Program-made: the position numbers and the translations under genes
Notes under the pieces: model-generated
What the model was told of the DNA's origin: nothing
Seen by the model: the letters and a program-made list of their open reading frames with translations, nothing else
The model's database searches: none
Assembly: GCA_002083405.1 (NCBI GenBank)
Contig: LVWT01000049.1
Span: 1-64,000 of the forward strand
Source: Nitrospira sp. SG-bin2
Lineage (GTDB): Bacteria > Nitrospirota > Nitrospiria > Nitrospirales > Nitrospiraceae
DNA length: 64,000 nucleotides
Reading direction: 5' to 3'
In this document: positions 42,106 to 50,931 of the stretch, piece by piece
How positions within the stretch are numbered: the first letter of the stretch is position 1
How the letters are laid out: the number at the start of each line of letters is the position of its first letter

Positions 42106-44259
42106 ATGAACAACGACTTCGCGCAATTTCAAGATGCGTTTTTCGAGGAAGCCGCCGAGCATCTCGCGGTTGTCGAAGAAGGGCTGTTGCAGTTGGAACA
42201 GCATCCGGAAGATCTGGATCTTCTGAACAAGATCTTTCGCTCGGCCCATTCGATCAAAGGCGCGAGCGGCATGTTCGGCTTCAATGCCGTCGCGCAGTTC
42301 ACGCATAAGATGGAGACCTTGCTGGATCTGTTGCGAAACGGACAAACGGCCGTCACGTCGAAAAACGCCGATCTATTGCTCAAGTCCACCGACTGCCTCA
42401 AGACATTGATCGATGCCGCGAAGACCGAGACTCCGGTGGACAATGAGACGGTTCAGCGGCTCACGGTGGAACTCGCGGCGGCCAGCGACCTGAAGATTGA
42501 GGTGAAAGCCACGGGTGAGGCGGGCCCTTCGAAATCGTCCGTAACCGCAGTCGCAACCACAACCTTTCTTATCACCTGGACTCCGCCCGAATGGTTATTC
42601 CAGCGCGGCCTCGACCCGCTGCAGGTCATGAAGGAGCTTGCGGATCTGGGTACCTTGTCCCAGGTTGCCGTCGATGCGTCTCGGCTCCCGGACCTGGCCG
42701 AGATGGATCCGGAGCGATGCTACTTGTCCTGGAGCATGCGGGTGACGACCGGGAAGGACCGGCAAGTCGTTGACGCCGTTTTCGAATTCGTCCGTGAGGA
42801 CAGTGAACTGACGATCGAAGAGGTACGGGGTAAGGAGTCAGGGGTAAAGGGTGAGGAGCAGACGTCTGATGGCATTGAGGATGGGCCCAAACCGCTCGGG
42901 GAAATTTTGGTCGAAAGCGGCATCGTTTCTCGCGAAGCGCTTGACGGGGCCTTGGCGCAGCAAAAACGGGTCGGCGAGATCCTGATCGAGCAACATGCCG
43001 CCAGCCCCCAGCAAGTCGAGCAGGCGCTGCACAAACAGCGACAACAGGAGGCGGCGTCTCAATCGAAGAAGGCCGACACGGCGTCGATCCGCGTCGATAC
43101 GGCCAAGATCGACAAACTGATCAATCTGGTCGGCGAACTGGTCATTACCCAGTCGATGCTCAGCGACTTGGGAACTCGATTCGAAATGAATCAGATCCAT
43201 GTGTTGCTGGAGAGAATGGCGCAGCTGGAGCGCAATACGCGCGAGATTCAGGAACGGGTGATGAGCATCCGCATGCTGCCGATCGGCACTGCGTTCAGCC
43301 GGTTTCCCAGGCTGGTCCGCGATCTGTCCGCCAAAGCGGGCAAGAAAATCCAGCTCGTCTTATCCGGCGAGGAGACCGAACTCGACAAGACCGTCATTGA
43401 ATCCATCGGCGATCCCTTAACACATCTCGTCAGGAATTCCGCCGATCACGGGTTGGAGACGCCGGAAGTGCGTCTAGACGACAATAAACCTGAAGTCGGG
43501 ACCATCCGGCTCAACGCCTTTCATGAGGGCGGGAACATTTGTATCACGGTTGAGGACGATGGGCGCGGATTGGACAGGGAGAAAATCCTGGCGAAGGCCG
43601 CCAAGCAAGGCTTGATAACTGAAAATGAAAAACTGACGGACGACCAGATCTGGTCGATGATCTTCAAGCCTGGATTTTCGACAGCGGACAAGATTACCGA
43701 CATTTCCGGCCGTGGCGTCGGCATGGACGTCGTGAAACGCAATATCGAGAACTTGAGTGGAACGATCAGTATCAAGACGGAGAAGGGGAAAGGGACTCGC
43801 TTTACCCTCAAGCTGCCGCTCACGCTCGCCATTATCGAAGGCATGACGGTTCGTGTCGGACGAGAAACCTATATCGTGCCGTTGCTGTCGATTTTGGAAT
43901 CCCTGCAGCCGAAGCCTGAGTCGGTCAAAACCATTATCGGGAAAGGCGAACTGATCAATGTGCGCAACACCTATTTGCCGATCGTGCGTTTGTACGAGGT
44001 GTTTTCTCTGCAGCCCGAGCACACTGATCCGACAAAAGGAATTCTTCTGATTCTGGAGACGGAGGGGGAGCGTGTGGTGGTCATGGTGGATGAAATCCTT
44101 GGCCAGCAGCAGGTCGTCATCAAGAGTATGGAGCAGAATTTCCGCAAGGTGGAAGGCATCGCCGGTGCGACGATCTTGGGGGACGGGACGGTCGGGTTCA
44201 TTTTAGACGTGCGGGGCCTATTGGAAATTGCTTGCCGAGAGGCGTCGCTGGTGGCGTGA
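42106..44259 (+). CDS. cheA: Chemotaxis histidine kinase CheA
   Basis: The 717-residue kinase has an N-terminal HPt/P1 domain (SAHSIKGAS, His48) and a middle region that includes a 35-residue MshEN-like helical repeat (LGEILVESGIVSREAL) at about 262-310. Then come P3 dimerisation (328-390), the HATPase (LVRNSADHGLE, VEDDGRGLD, DISGRGVGMDVV) and a CheW-like P5 domain. All catalytic motifs are intact. A run of heptad repeat sequence (residues 241-252) is translated just before the MshEN-like region. It phosphorylates CheY and CheB under control of the receptor. It is followed by cheW. Confidence 0.95.
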   Translation: MNNDFAQFQDAFFEEAAEHLAVVEEGLLQLEQHPEDLDLLNKIFRSAHSIKGASGMFGFNAVAQFTHKMETLLDLLRNGQTAVTSKNADLLLKSTDCLKTLIDAAKTETPVDNETVQRLTVELAAASDLKIEVKATGEAGPSKSSVTAVATTTFLITWTPPEWLFQRGLDPLQVMKELADLGTLSQVAVDASRLPDLAEMDPERCYLSWSMRVTTGKDRQVVDAVFEFVREDSELTIEEVRGKESGVKGEEQTSDGIEDGPKPLGEILVESGIVSREALDGALAQQKRVGEILIEQHAASPQQVEQALHKQRQQEAASQSKKADTASIRVDTAKIDKLINLVGELVITQSMLSDLGTRFEMNQIHVLLERMAQLERNTREIQERVMSIRMLPIGTAFSRFPRLVRDLSAKAGKKIQLVLSGEETELDKTVIESIGDPLTHLVRNSADHGLETPEVRLDDNKPEVGTIRLNAFHEGGNICITVEDDGRGLDREKILAKAAKQGLITENEKLTDDQIWSMIFKPGFSTADKITDISGRGVGMDVVKRNIENLSGTISIKTEKGKGTRFTLKLPLTLAIIEGMTVRVGRETYIVPLLSILESLQPKPESVKTIIGKGELINVRNTYLPIVRLYEVFSLQPEHTDPTKGILLILETEGERVVVMVDEILGQQQVVIKSMEQNFRKVEGIAGATILGDGTVGFILDVRGLLEIACREASLVA
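42827..42861. repeat. Heptad run translated inside cheA
   Basis: Five 7-base units in phase: GGGGTAA, GGAGTCA, GGGGTAA, AGGGTGA, GGAGCAG. They resemble one arm of the intergenic palindromes. They encode residues 241-252, in the flexible linker between the P1/P2 region and the MshEN-like segment. The reading frame continues through them. Confidence 0.6.
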
Positions 44260-44369
44260 GACAGTCGCGACACAGGCCATGCCGCAGGGAAGACAGCGTG
44301 TTTGGTGGAGAGAAGAAACCCGAATGGTGAACGACACGCGATGCCAGATGCGGGATAAGGGAGGATCCT

Positions 44370-44879
44370 ATGGCTGCAGCACAGCCTGAGACTGCGATGA
44401 AAGATCTCCATCAGCCGAGTGAGTCAGCGCCGAACGGCAGCCAGTTCTTGACGTTCAATCTGGGCGAAGAATTATACGGCGTGGACATCCTGCGTGTGCA
44501 GGAGATCAAGGGCTACACGGCGGTGACCAAGATCCCCAATACCCCTTCGTATATCAAGGGAGTGCTGAATCTGCGCGGCACCATTGTCCCGATTGTCGAA
44601 TTGCGCACCAAGTTCGGAATGCAGACGATCGAGTACACCATGTTTACGGTCATCATCGTGGTCGTCGTCAAAGAGAAAGTCATGGGCTTGGTTGTCGACG
44701 CGGTGTCCGACGTGCTGGATATCGATAAGAAAGACGTACAAGCACCGCCAAATTTCGGCGCCAGAATCAACGTGAGTTTTATGAACGGCATCGGGAAATC
44801 CGGGGACAAGCTGGTGACGCTGCTGGATATCGATCGCATGTTGTCTGGTGAGGATTTGCAAGGAGCGGCCGCAGCCTAA
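44370..44879 (+). CDS. cheW: Chemotaxis coupling protein CheW
   Basis: The 169-residue adaptor links receptors to CheA. It carries a polar N-terminal extension (about 30 residues) and a CheW domain with ELYGVDILRVQEIKGYTAV, GVLNLRGTIVPIVELR and VVDAVSDVLDI. GGGAGGATCC precedes the ATG. It lies 110 bases after cheA. Confidence 0.94.
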   Translation: MAAAQPETAMKDLHQPSESAPNGSQFLTFNLGEELYGVDILRVQEIKGYTAVTKIPNTPSYIKGVLNLRGTIVPIVELRTKFGMQTIEYTMFTVIIVVVVKEKVMGLVVDAVSDVLDIDKKDVQAPPNFGARINVSFMNGIGKSGDKLVTLLDIDRMLSGEDLQGAAAA

Positions 44880-45200
44880 GCGAGATCTGTAGTGGTCGAG
44901 CTTGTGTTGAGCTAGATGGTCTTGGCGGCAAATGACAATTCGTCGCCGCCAGTAAGAGTCGGCGCCGTGCAGTGTATAGATGCGAAGAGTTCAGATTTCT
45001 GTGGATGAGGCCCCAGTCACTCTCTGCATGCGCGCTGAACGAAAGTGCAGTGTTCTCAGCTAGTCGTGAGTGATTAAGCAGGGTACCGAGGTCATGTTAT
45101 TCGATAGAGGCGAGAGTGGATATTGCAAACGGTCAGACCCACGGATGAGCTCTTGCGCGATCAGAGAAGGCTCAGCGGGGGTTTGTGTTAGGGAGGGCAT
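44880..45200. other. 321-bp spacer between cheW and the receptor gene
   Basis: No gene-like frame is seen. A hairpin GGCGGC/GCCGCC (44924-44929 with 44945-44950) close to the cheW end could be a weak transcript end, but no T-run follows. No convincing RpoN or FliA site was found before the receptor; a sigma-70 promoter could be present. Confidence 0.4.
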
Positions 45201-47648
45201 ATGCTGAACAGGTTCAAGAATCTCCGTATCAAGTCGAAATTAGTGTGGGGCTTCGGGGTTTCCGGGCTGCTGCTCCTCATTATTGGACTGATGTCCTTTG
45301 AGGGTATGAATCGGCTCAGTGGCCACACGGAGTTCATTTATAAGACGAACCTGCTCGGGGTCACGATCATGAGTGATCTTCGTGCTCAGATGCTGCGCAG
45401 GAGCAACAACGTCATATGGCACATTCTGGCGAGTGATTCGGCCGCAATGGCTGCGCAGGAAAAGAGCATAGCCGAGCTCGACAAGGCAATAGAGGACCTG
45501 TTGGCGAAATACGTCCCGCTTATCGTCGCGGAAGAGGAAAGAAAAGTCTTTGAAAAATTACGAGCCGGGATCCCCGAGTATATGGAAATCCGGAAGAAAG
45601 TGTTGCAACTCAGCAAGAATTTCAGCAAGGACGCTGCGGCAGAGGTTCAGAAGACCGAACTGGCCGAAAAAATCGGCGCGCTCTATGACATGGTCGACTG
45701 GTTGGTTAAAGAAAATAATAGACAGGCGGAGGAAAGTTACCAATCCGGCCACGATCTCAGTACGAGCCTGAATTGGGGCATGGGTCTCTTGAGCATCAGT
45801 GCGTTCCTCATCGGTGGGATCGCGGTGTGGTTTGTTTCCAAGTTGATCGTCGACAATCTGGCAAATGTGCTGGCGGCGGCGGAGCAACTCCAAAACGGCA
45901 ATCTGACCCATCGCGCGAAGGCCACGACTCAGGACGAAATTGGGAAACTGTCAACGGCCTTCAATCAGATGGCCGAGACGATGCAAAACAAGGTCGAACA
46001 GGAGCAAAGGAGCGCATCAGAGATGAAGGGCATTACCGGTGCGCTGAACCGTGCCCAGGCGGTGGTTGAATTCGGTCTGGATGGGACGGTGCTCACGGCC
46101 AACGAGAATTTCCTCAACACCCTCGGCTACTCATTGGCGGAGATCAAGGGGCAGCACCATCGGATGTTCTGCGAGGCGGCGTACACGAATAGTGGTGAGT
46201 ATATGGCGTTTTGGCAGCGCCTGAACCGGGGCGAGTACGACGCGGGGGTGTACCGGCGAGTGGGCAAGGGGGGCAAAGAGATCTGGATTCAGGCCTCGTA
46301 CAACCCGATTCTGGATGCCGCCGGCAAGGTGTACAAAGTCGTCGAGTTCGCCACGGACGTGACGGGTCAGAAGTTGGCGCAGAATGAAGTGGAAAAACTT
46401 ATCAAGACCGCCGCGGCCGGCGATTTATCCAATCGAATCGACATCGCGCAATTCGAGGGGGCGGCCAAGGAGCTGACGGCCAGCATCAATCAGTTGCTCG
46501 ATGCGGTCGTGACTCCGCTCCGGGAAGCACAGACGGTATTGACGGCGTTGGCGGACTGTAATCTGACTCGTTCGATGACGGGCATGTATCACGGTGAGTT
46601 CGAGCAGATGAAGTCCAGTCTCAATGGCGCAGTGCATAAGCTGACGGAAACGATCACAGTCGTGCGAGAGGCGGTGGAAGCGGTGACCACCGGATCGGAA
46701 GAGATCAGCAAAGGGAGTGAAGATCTGTCGCAGCGGACCAGCGAGCAGGCCAGTTCTCTCGAAGAAACCAGCGCCTCCATGGAGCAAATGACCAGCACGG
46801 TGAAACAGAGCGCGGACAATGCGAAGCAGGCGAATCAACTGGCGATTGCTGCGCGTGAAGTCGCGGAGAAGGGAGGGGCCGTCACGGTCCGCGCGGTGGA
46901 GGCGATGGGCGAGATCAACAAGAGCAGCAAAAAGATCGCGGATATCATCACGGTGATCGACGAGATCGCGTTTCAGACCAATCTCCTGGCCTTGAACGCG
47001 GCGGTCGAGGCTGCGCGGGCCGGTGAACATGGCCGGGGCTTCGCGGTCGTGGCGTCGGAAGTCCGCAACTTGGCCCAACGGTCCGCGACGGCGGCCAAGG
47101 AGATCAAGGGGTTGATCAATGAGTCGATCCAGCGCGTGATGGACGGGAGTGAGTTGGTGAATCAGTCCGGCAAGACCTTGGAGGAGATCGTGAATTCTGT
47201 CAAGCGGGTCACGGACATCATTGCTGAAATCAGCGCAGCCTCGCAGGAACAGGCGAGCGGGATCGACCAAGTAAACAAGGCAATCATGCAGATGGACGAA
47301 ACCACGCAGCAGAATGCCGCCTTGGTCGAACAAACGACCAGCGCCAGCCAGACTATGCGTCAACAAGCGAGCAGTCTGCTCACCCACGTCTCCCTGTTCA
47401 AGACTCAGGTGACAGAGGAGCAGAAGGCGGGGATGAAAGCCATCACGGCCCATCGGCTGGAAACCGCCCATTCGATTCAGGATGCGTACTTTGGGGGAGA
47501 CGATGATCATTCGGCTGCGCGGAAACCGCAAACGCCCCGCGCGGGAGTCCGTAAACAGCCTGCTCCTGTGAGGCCGTTGCACAGCCCAAATACGCTCGCC
47601 GCCGTCAAGTCCAGCGGGAAAAAAGAGGAAGAGTTCGAGGAATTCTAG
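45201..47648 (+). CDS. Methyl-accepting chemotaxis protein with PAS domain
   Basis: An 815-residue chemoreceptor. Membrane helix 1 (about 13-33) and helix 2 (about 190-212) bracket a helical-bundle periplasmic sensor. A HAMP domain (213-266), a PAS domain (about 279-390; FGLDGTVLTANENFLNTLGY), a second HAMP-like linker and the methyl-accepting signalling domain follow; the tip is EIAFQTNLLALNAAVEAARA near 588. Having both periplasmic and PAS sensing suggests two inputs. The protein ends in a flexible tail EEEFEEF, acidic and aromatic, though not the NWETF tether of enteric receptors. A GGGAGGGC site precedes the ATG. Confidence 0.94.
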   Translation: MLNRFKNLRIKSKLVWGFGVSGLLLLIIGLMSFEGMNRLSGHTEFIYKTNLLGVTIMSDLRAQMLRRSNNVIWHILASDSAAMAAQEKSIAELDKAIEDLLAKYVPLIVAEEERKVFEKLRAGIPEYMEIRKKVLQLSKNFSKDAAAEVQKTELAEKIGALYDMVDWLVKENNRQAEESYQSGHDLSTSLNWGMGLLSISAFLIGGIAVWFVSKLIVDNLANVLAAAEQLQNGNLTHRAKATTQDEIGKLSTAFNQMAETMQNKVEQEQRSASEMKGITGALNRAQAVVEFGLDGTVLTANENFLNTLGYSLAEIKGQHHRMFCEAAYTNSGEYMAFWQRLNRGEYDAGVYRRVGKGGKEIWIQASYNPILDAAGKVYKVVEFATDVTGQKLAQNEVEKLIKTAAAGDLSNRIDIAQFEGAAKELTASINQLLDAVVTPLREAQTVLTALADCNLTRSMTGMYHGEFEQMKSSLNGAVHKLTETITVVREAVEAVTTGSEEISKGSEDLSQRTSEQASSLEETSASMEQMTSTVKQSADNAKQANQLAIAAREVAEKGGAVTVRAVEAMGEINKSSKKIADIITVIDEIAFQTNLLALNAAVEAARAGEHGRGFAVVASEVRNLAQRSATAAKEIKGLINESIQRVMDGSELVNQSGKTLEEIVNSVKRVTDIIAEISAASQEQASGIDQVNKAIMQMDETTQQNAALVEQTTSASQTMRQQASSLLTHVSLFKTQVTEEQKAGMKAITAHRLETAHSIQDAYFGGDDDHSAARKPQTPRAGVRKQPAPVRPLHSPNTLAAVKSSGKKEEEFEEF

Positions 47649-47652
47649 AGAC

Positions 47653-47681
47653 GCAGCCGTTGCGCGCAACACAGCGGCTGC
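47653..47681. repeat. Hairpin after the receptor gene
   Basis: GCAGCCG (47653-47659) and CGGCTGC (47675-47681) form a seven-base-pair stem, with TTGCGCGCAA palindromic in the loop. There is no T-run. The 245-bp spacer to cheR otherwise shows no gene. Confidence 0.4.
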
Positions 47682-47893
47682 CTGTACGTACGACGAGGAG
47701 CGCCGTCGCCGGTTCCAGTACGTCTGCCCGATCCGCCGGTCTTCAGGCAGGACCGTGTTGCCGGCTGTTTCTGCGGGGACTCCACTCCGCGCAGTCAAGA
47801 ATTTCACTTCATCGACCGACAAGATTCTAGCCGCCAAGACAGCCTGGCGAGCCAGCGCCCCTGCTCTATGCGCAAGCAAATCGGAGTCTCCCT

Positions 47894-48712
47894 GTGGGCC
47901 ACACGATTACGGCAGAAGAATTTGAACGTTTTCGCGCCTTGATCTACGACGAGAGCGGCATTTCGCTCAATGATCAAAAGCGCACGCTGGTGGAGTCCCG
48001 CCTGTCGAAAAGGCTGCGGGATCTCGGGATTCAGACATTCTCCGAGTATTACAGAGTGATTACAGAGGACGCGACTCGAGAAGAGTTCACGCAGGTGCTG
48101 GATCTGATCTCCACCAACAAGACAGATTTCTTTCGAGAGCCCCAACATTTCGAGTTTCTTCGCACCAAAATTCTTCCTGAGGTGGCGGCGACCAGGAAGA
48201 TTCGTATCTGGTCCTCCGCCTGTTCGACCGGCGAAGAGCCCTATACGATCGCCATGACATTGTTCGAGAGCGTCCAAGATGCCGCGCAGTGGGATTGCAA
48301 GATCTTGGCGTCGGATCTTTCGACCAGGGTCTTGGCCAAGGCGGCATCGGGGGTCTACGACCAAGATCGCTTCCGCGATGTGCCGCCCGACATCCTGCGT
48401 CGGCATTTTTTACGAGGACGAGGCGGCAGAGCGGGATTGTACAAGGTAAAACCGCATTTGGCGGCCATGATCCAGTTTCGCCGTCTGAATCTGATGGCGG
48501 AGCGGTTCCCTATCACGACCCCGCTCGACCTGATTTTCTGCCGCAACGTCATGATTTACTTCGATCGTCCGACCCAGCAGACACTTGTCAACAAGTTCTA
48601 TGGGTATTTGAAACCGGGCGGCTATCTGTTCATCGGGCACTCGGAAAGCTTGCAGTGGGTTAAGCATCCTTTTCAGACGGTCGTCCCGACCGTGTATTAC
48701 AAAGCGCCATAG
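47894..48712 (+). CDS. cheR: Chemotaxis protein methyltransferase CheR
   Basis: The 272-residue SAM-dependent enzyme methylates glutamates of the chemoreceptor. The N-terminal helical domain (FERFRALIYDESGISL) and SAM-binding domain (IWSSACSTGEEPYTIAM, LDLIFCRNVMIYFD) are complete. No C-terminal TPR is present. The start is GTG 47894, preceded by GGAG. CheD follows after ten bases, so they are co-translated. Confidence 0.94.
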   Translation: MGHTITAEEFERFRALIYDESGISLNDQKRTLVESRLSKRLRDLGIQTFSEYYRVITEDATREEFTQVLDLISTNKTDFFREPQHFEFLRTKILPEVAATRKIRIWSSACSTGEEPYTIAMTLFESVQDAAQWDCKILASDLSTRVLAKAASGVYDQDRFRDVPPDILRRHFLRGRGGRAGLYKVKPHLAAMIQFRRLNLMAERFPITTPLDLIFCRNVMIYFDRPTQQTLVNKFYGYLKPGGYLFIGHSESLQWVKHPFQTVVPTVYYKAP

Positions 48713-48722
48713 GATCTATCCG

Positions 48723-49328
48723 GTGATTGACAACGAACATTTTAGCCATGTGCGGCGTATGCGGGACGGCCGATTTCCCCATGAAATTGCGTCTATTCTT
48801 CCGGGAGAGTTCTTTGTCAGCGCGGAACCGATGGTGGTCTATACCGTGCTGGGGTCCTGTATTTCCGCCTGTATCCGAGATCCGATCGCCGGCGTGGGCG
48901 GGATGAACCACTTTATGTTGCCGGAGCCGAAGGGAAAAGACGGGCCGGCCTGGGGCGAGCCGACTCGGTACGGATCCTTCGCCATGGAGTCGCTGATCAA
49001 CGGTATCTTGAGGCGCGGAGGGATCAAAAGCCGCTTGGAGGTCAAGCTGTTCGGAGCCGGGAAAATCTATGAGGGGAATATCGATGTGGGGGCCAACAAC
49101 GCGGCGTGGGTAACGCAATATCTGGAGAGCGAGGGGCTCGCCGTCGTCAAGGCAGATCTCGGCGATGTGTTTCCGAGGAAAGTCTATTACTTTACCGATT
49201 CGGGGCGTGTGCTGATGAAAAAGATCGAACGGATCAAAAATCGGACGATCGTTGAGCGGGAGACTGAATACAGTGTGCGAATCACACAGCGGGAGCAGCA
49301 GCCGGCGGAGGATGTGACGCTGTTTTGA
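48723..49328 (+). CDS. cheD: Chemoreceptor glutamine deamidase CheD
   Basis: The 201-residue CheD protein has the catalytic Cys in VYTVLGSCISAC and the His in GGMNHFMLP. It deamidates receptor Gln residues and can interact with CheC-type phosphatases. The C-terminus has a short tail ending AEDVTLF, similar to the end of the CheZ-like protein at 41014 (SDSVTLF). The start is GTG 48723, close to the cheR stop. Confidence 0.93.
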   Translation: MIDNEHFSHVRRMRDGRFPHEIASILPGEFFVSAEPMVVYTVLGSCISACIRDPIAGVGGMNHFMLPEPKGKDGPAWGEPTRYGSFAMESLINGILRRGGIKSRLEVKLFGAGKIYEGNIDVGANNAAWVTQYLESEGLAVVKADLGDVFPRKVYYFTDSGRVLMKKIERIKNRTIVERETEYSVRITQREQQPAEDVTLF

Positions 49329-49341
49329 CTGATAGTCCAAA

Positions 49342-49409
49342 AGTCAAAATGTCGAAAGTCATTCATGTCTGAAGACGTTACGACTTTCTGACTTGATGAC
49401 TTTCTGACG
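49342..49409. repeat. Heptad palindrome copy H between cheD and cheB
   Basis: GAAAGTCAT (49354-49362) is perfectly inverted as ATGACTTTC (49396-49404). Left-arm units are AGTCAAA, ATGTCGA and AAGTCAT; right-arm units are GACTTTC, TGACTTG, ATGACTT and TCTGACG. It lies 14 bases after the cheD stop and ends next to the cheB ribosome binding site. Confidence 0.65.
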
Positions 49410-49417
49410 GGAGACAT

Positions 49418-50482
49418 ATGGGCAAGATTCGAGTTCTGATCGTCGACGATTCCGCGCTCATGCGGCAGGTGCTGACGGCCTTGCTGTCGAAGGACCCGGA
49501 TGTCGAAGTCATCGGGGTTGCTCCCGATCCCTATGCCGCCCGCGAAAAAATCAAGGCATTGAATCCAGATGTGCTGACGCTCGATGTCGAAATGCCGAAG
49601 ATGGACGGACTCACGTTTCTTGAGAAGCTGATGCGGGGGCATCCGATGCCGGTCGTCATGGTGAGTTCATTGACGGAAGCCGGCTGTCAGACCACATTGC
49701 GGGCGCTGGAGCTCGGCGCAGTGGACTTCATCACCAAACCCAAGATCGACTTGCGGGAAGGTATGGAAGAATTGGCGCAGGACATCATCGCAAAGGTGAA
49801 GGCCGCTGCCGTCGCAACTGTGAAGCGTCAGGCGTCAGGCGTCAGGCGAGAGATGCCCCCCCTTACTCCTCACCCCTCACCTCTCACGTCCAGAGGGGCC
49901 ATGATCAAGACGACCGATACGATTATCGCCATCGGTTCTTCTACCGGCGGGACCGAGGCGGTCAAGGAGGTGCTGGAAGTGCTTCCGCCCAACACGCCTC
50001 CGATTTTGATCACCCAGCATATGCCGGAGCGGTTTACCAAGACCTGGGCCGACCGTCTGAACGGTCTCTGCCGGATTTCCGTGAAAGAAGCGGTGGATGG
50101 CGACAGTGTCTTGCCTGGCCACGCCTTAATCGCGCCGGGCAGCTATCACATGACGCTGGTCCGGAGCGGCGCCCGGTATACGGTTCAGATCAATCAGGAC
50201 CCCCCGGTCAATCGGCATCGGCCGTCGGTGGATGTCATGTTTGCGTCTGTCGCTCAGTATGCCGGTGGGAACGCGGTCGGCGTCATTCTCACCGGGATGG
50301 GCGGCGACGGGGCCAAGGGCCTGCTTGTGATGAAACAGGCCGGCGCGTTTACGATCGCACAGGATGAGGCGAGTTGTGTGGTGTTCGGTATGCCGAAGGA
50401 AGCGATCAAGCTCGGAGGCGCGGAGAGGGTGCTCCCGCTTGCCGATATCGCAAGTGCCATCTATACGCATGTAAACCGATAA
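49418..50482 (+). CDS. cheB: Chemotaxis protein-glutamate methylesterase CheB
   Basis: The 354-residue protein joins a receiver domain (Asp56 in TLDVEMPKMDG) to a C-terminal methylesterase domain with the catalytic triad in AIGSSTGGTEA (Ser), TQHMPERF (His) and ILTGMGGDGAKG (Asp). It removes methyl groups from the chemoreceptor when phosphorylated by CheA. The linker between the two domains (about residues 136-157) is encoded by nine phased heptad units, making it unusually repetitive and Ser/Pro-rich. The ATG follows GACGGGAGA. Confidence 0.94.
   Translation: MGKIRVLIVDDSALMRQVLTALLSKDPDVEVIGVAPDPYAAREKIKALNPDVLTLDVEMPKMDGLTFLEKLMRGHPMPVVMVSSLTEAGCQTTLRALELGAVDFITKPKIDLREGMEELAQDIIAKVKAAAVATVKRQASGVRREMPPLTPHPSPLTSRGAMIKTTDTIIAIGSSTGGTEAVKEVLEVLPPNTPPILITQHMPERFTKTWADRLNGLCRISVKEAVDGDSVLPGHALIAPGSYHMTLVRSGARYTVQINQDPPVNRHRPSVDVMFASVAQYAGGNAVGVILTGMGGDGAKGLLVMKQAGAFTIAQDEASCVVFGMPKEAIKLGGAERVLPLADIASAIYTHVNR
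49825..49887. repeat. Heptad palindrome translated inside cheB linker
   Basis: Nine strict 7-base units: GCGTCAG three times, GCGAGAG, ATGCCCC, CCCTTAC, TCCTCAC, CCCTCAC, CTCTCAC. The two arms are complementary in type (GCGAGAG against CTCTCAC). Total length is 63 bases, exactly 21 codons, so the reading frame is kept between the receiver and methylesterase domains. Confidence 0.8.
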
Positions 50483-50499
50483 AGATAAAAGGAGGAGTC

Positions 50500-50850
50500 A
50501 TGTCGATGATCACGAAAGAACGTTCGGTTCCAAACGGTGTGGTTCTGGATATCACGGGGGATCTGACCTATGCCAATCGCGAAAAGTTTAAGACGGCCGT
50601 GGAGAAAATACGGCAGCGAGGCGATCGGTATTTGATTTTGAACATGGCCGATGTCCGGTTTGTCGACAGTTCCGGACTCGGGTTGCTGGCCCTCGTTTCG
50701 CAAAACTTCAAGCTCAGCCAAGGGCAAGTGAGCATGTTGAAGCCGCAAAGCTATGTGCGGGAAATCATGGTCCTCGCGAATATCCAAAAGCTGATCCCCG
50801 TTTATGACAACGAGCAAGAGGCGGTGAGTGGGTTCAAGCAGGCGGCGTAG
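50500..50850 (+). CDS. STAS domain anti-sigma-factor antagonist (HsbA/SpoIIAA-like)
   Basis: A 116-residue STAS protein. The phosphorylatable loop reads VRFVDSSGLGLLALV, the classic DSSG motif with a Ser that a HATPase-type kinase can phosphorylate and a PP2C phosphatase can dephosphorylate. A near-perfect AAAAGGAGGAGTC ribosome binding site sets the start at ATG 50500. It is the first gene of a run with a REC-PP2C phosphatase and a REC-HATPase, so it is the likely partner-switch target. Confidence 0.9.
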   Translation: MSMITKERSVPNGVVLDITGDLTYANREKFKTAVEKIRQRGDRYLILNMADVRFVDSSGLGLLALVSQNFKLSQGQVSMLKPQSYVREIMVLANIQKLIPVYDNEQEAVSGFKQAA

Positions 50851-50931
50851 GCGCGCGGCGGTACAAGGTTGAAGGCGTAGTGATGAAATCAGGGAACACG
50901 GATCACTCTGTTCCTTCACGCGAGGACTTCG

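Noticed and set aside
44924..44950. Terminator of the cheA-cheW transcript
   Set aside because: A six-base-pair GC stem exists but the loop is long and no T-run follows, so it is only mentioned in the spacer entry.
45074..45107. FliA promoter before the chemoreceptor
   Set aside because: TTCGATAG matches five of eight -10 positions but no -35 element occurs at 15-16 bases.
46425..47879. Long open frame (about 484 codons) on the minus strand opposite the chemoreceptor gene
   Set aside because: The plus strand encodes an unmistakable receptor with HAMP, PAS and signalling domains. The antisense frame is Arg/His/Leu-rich with no family features, typical of GC-rich shadow frames.
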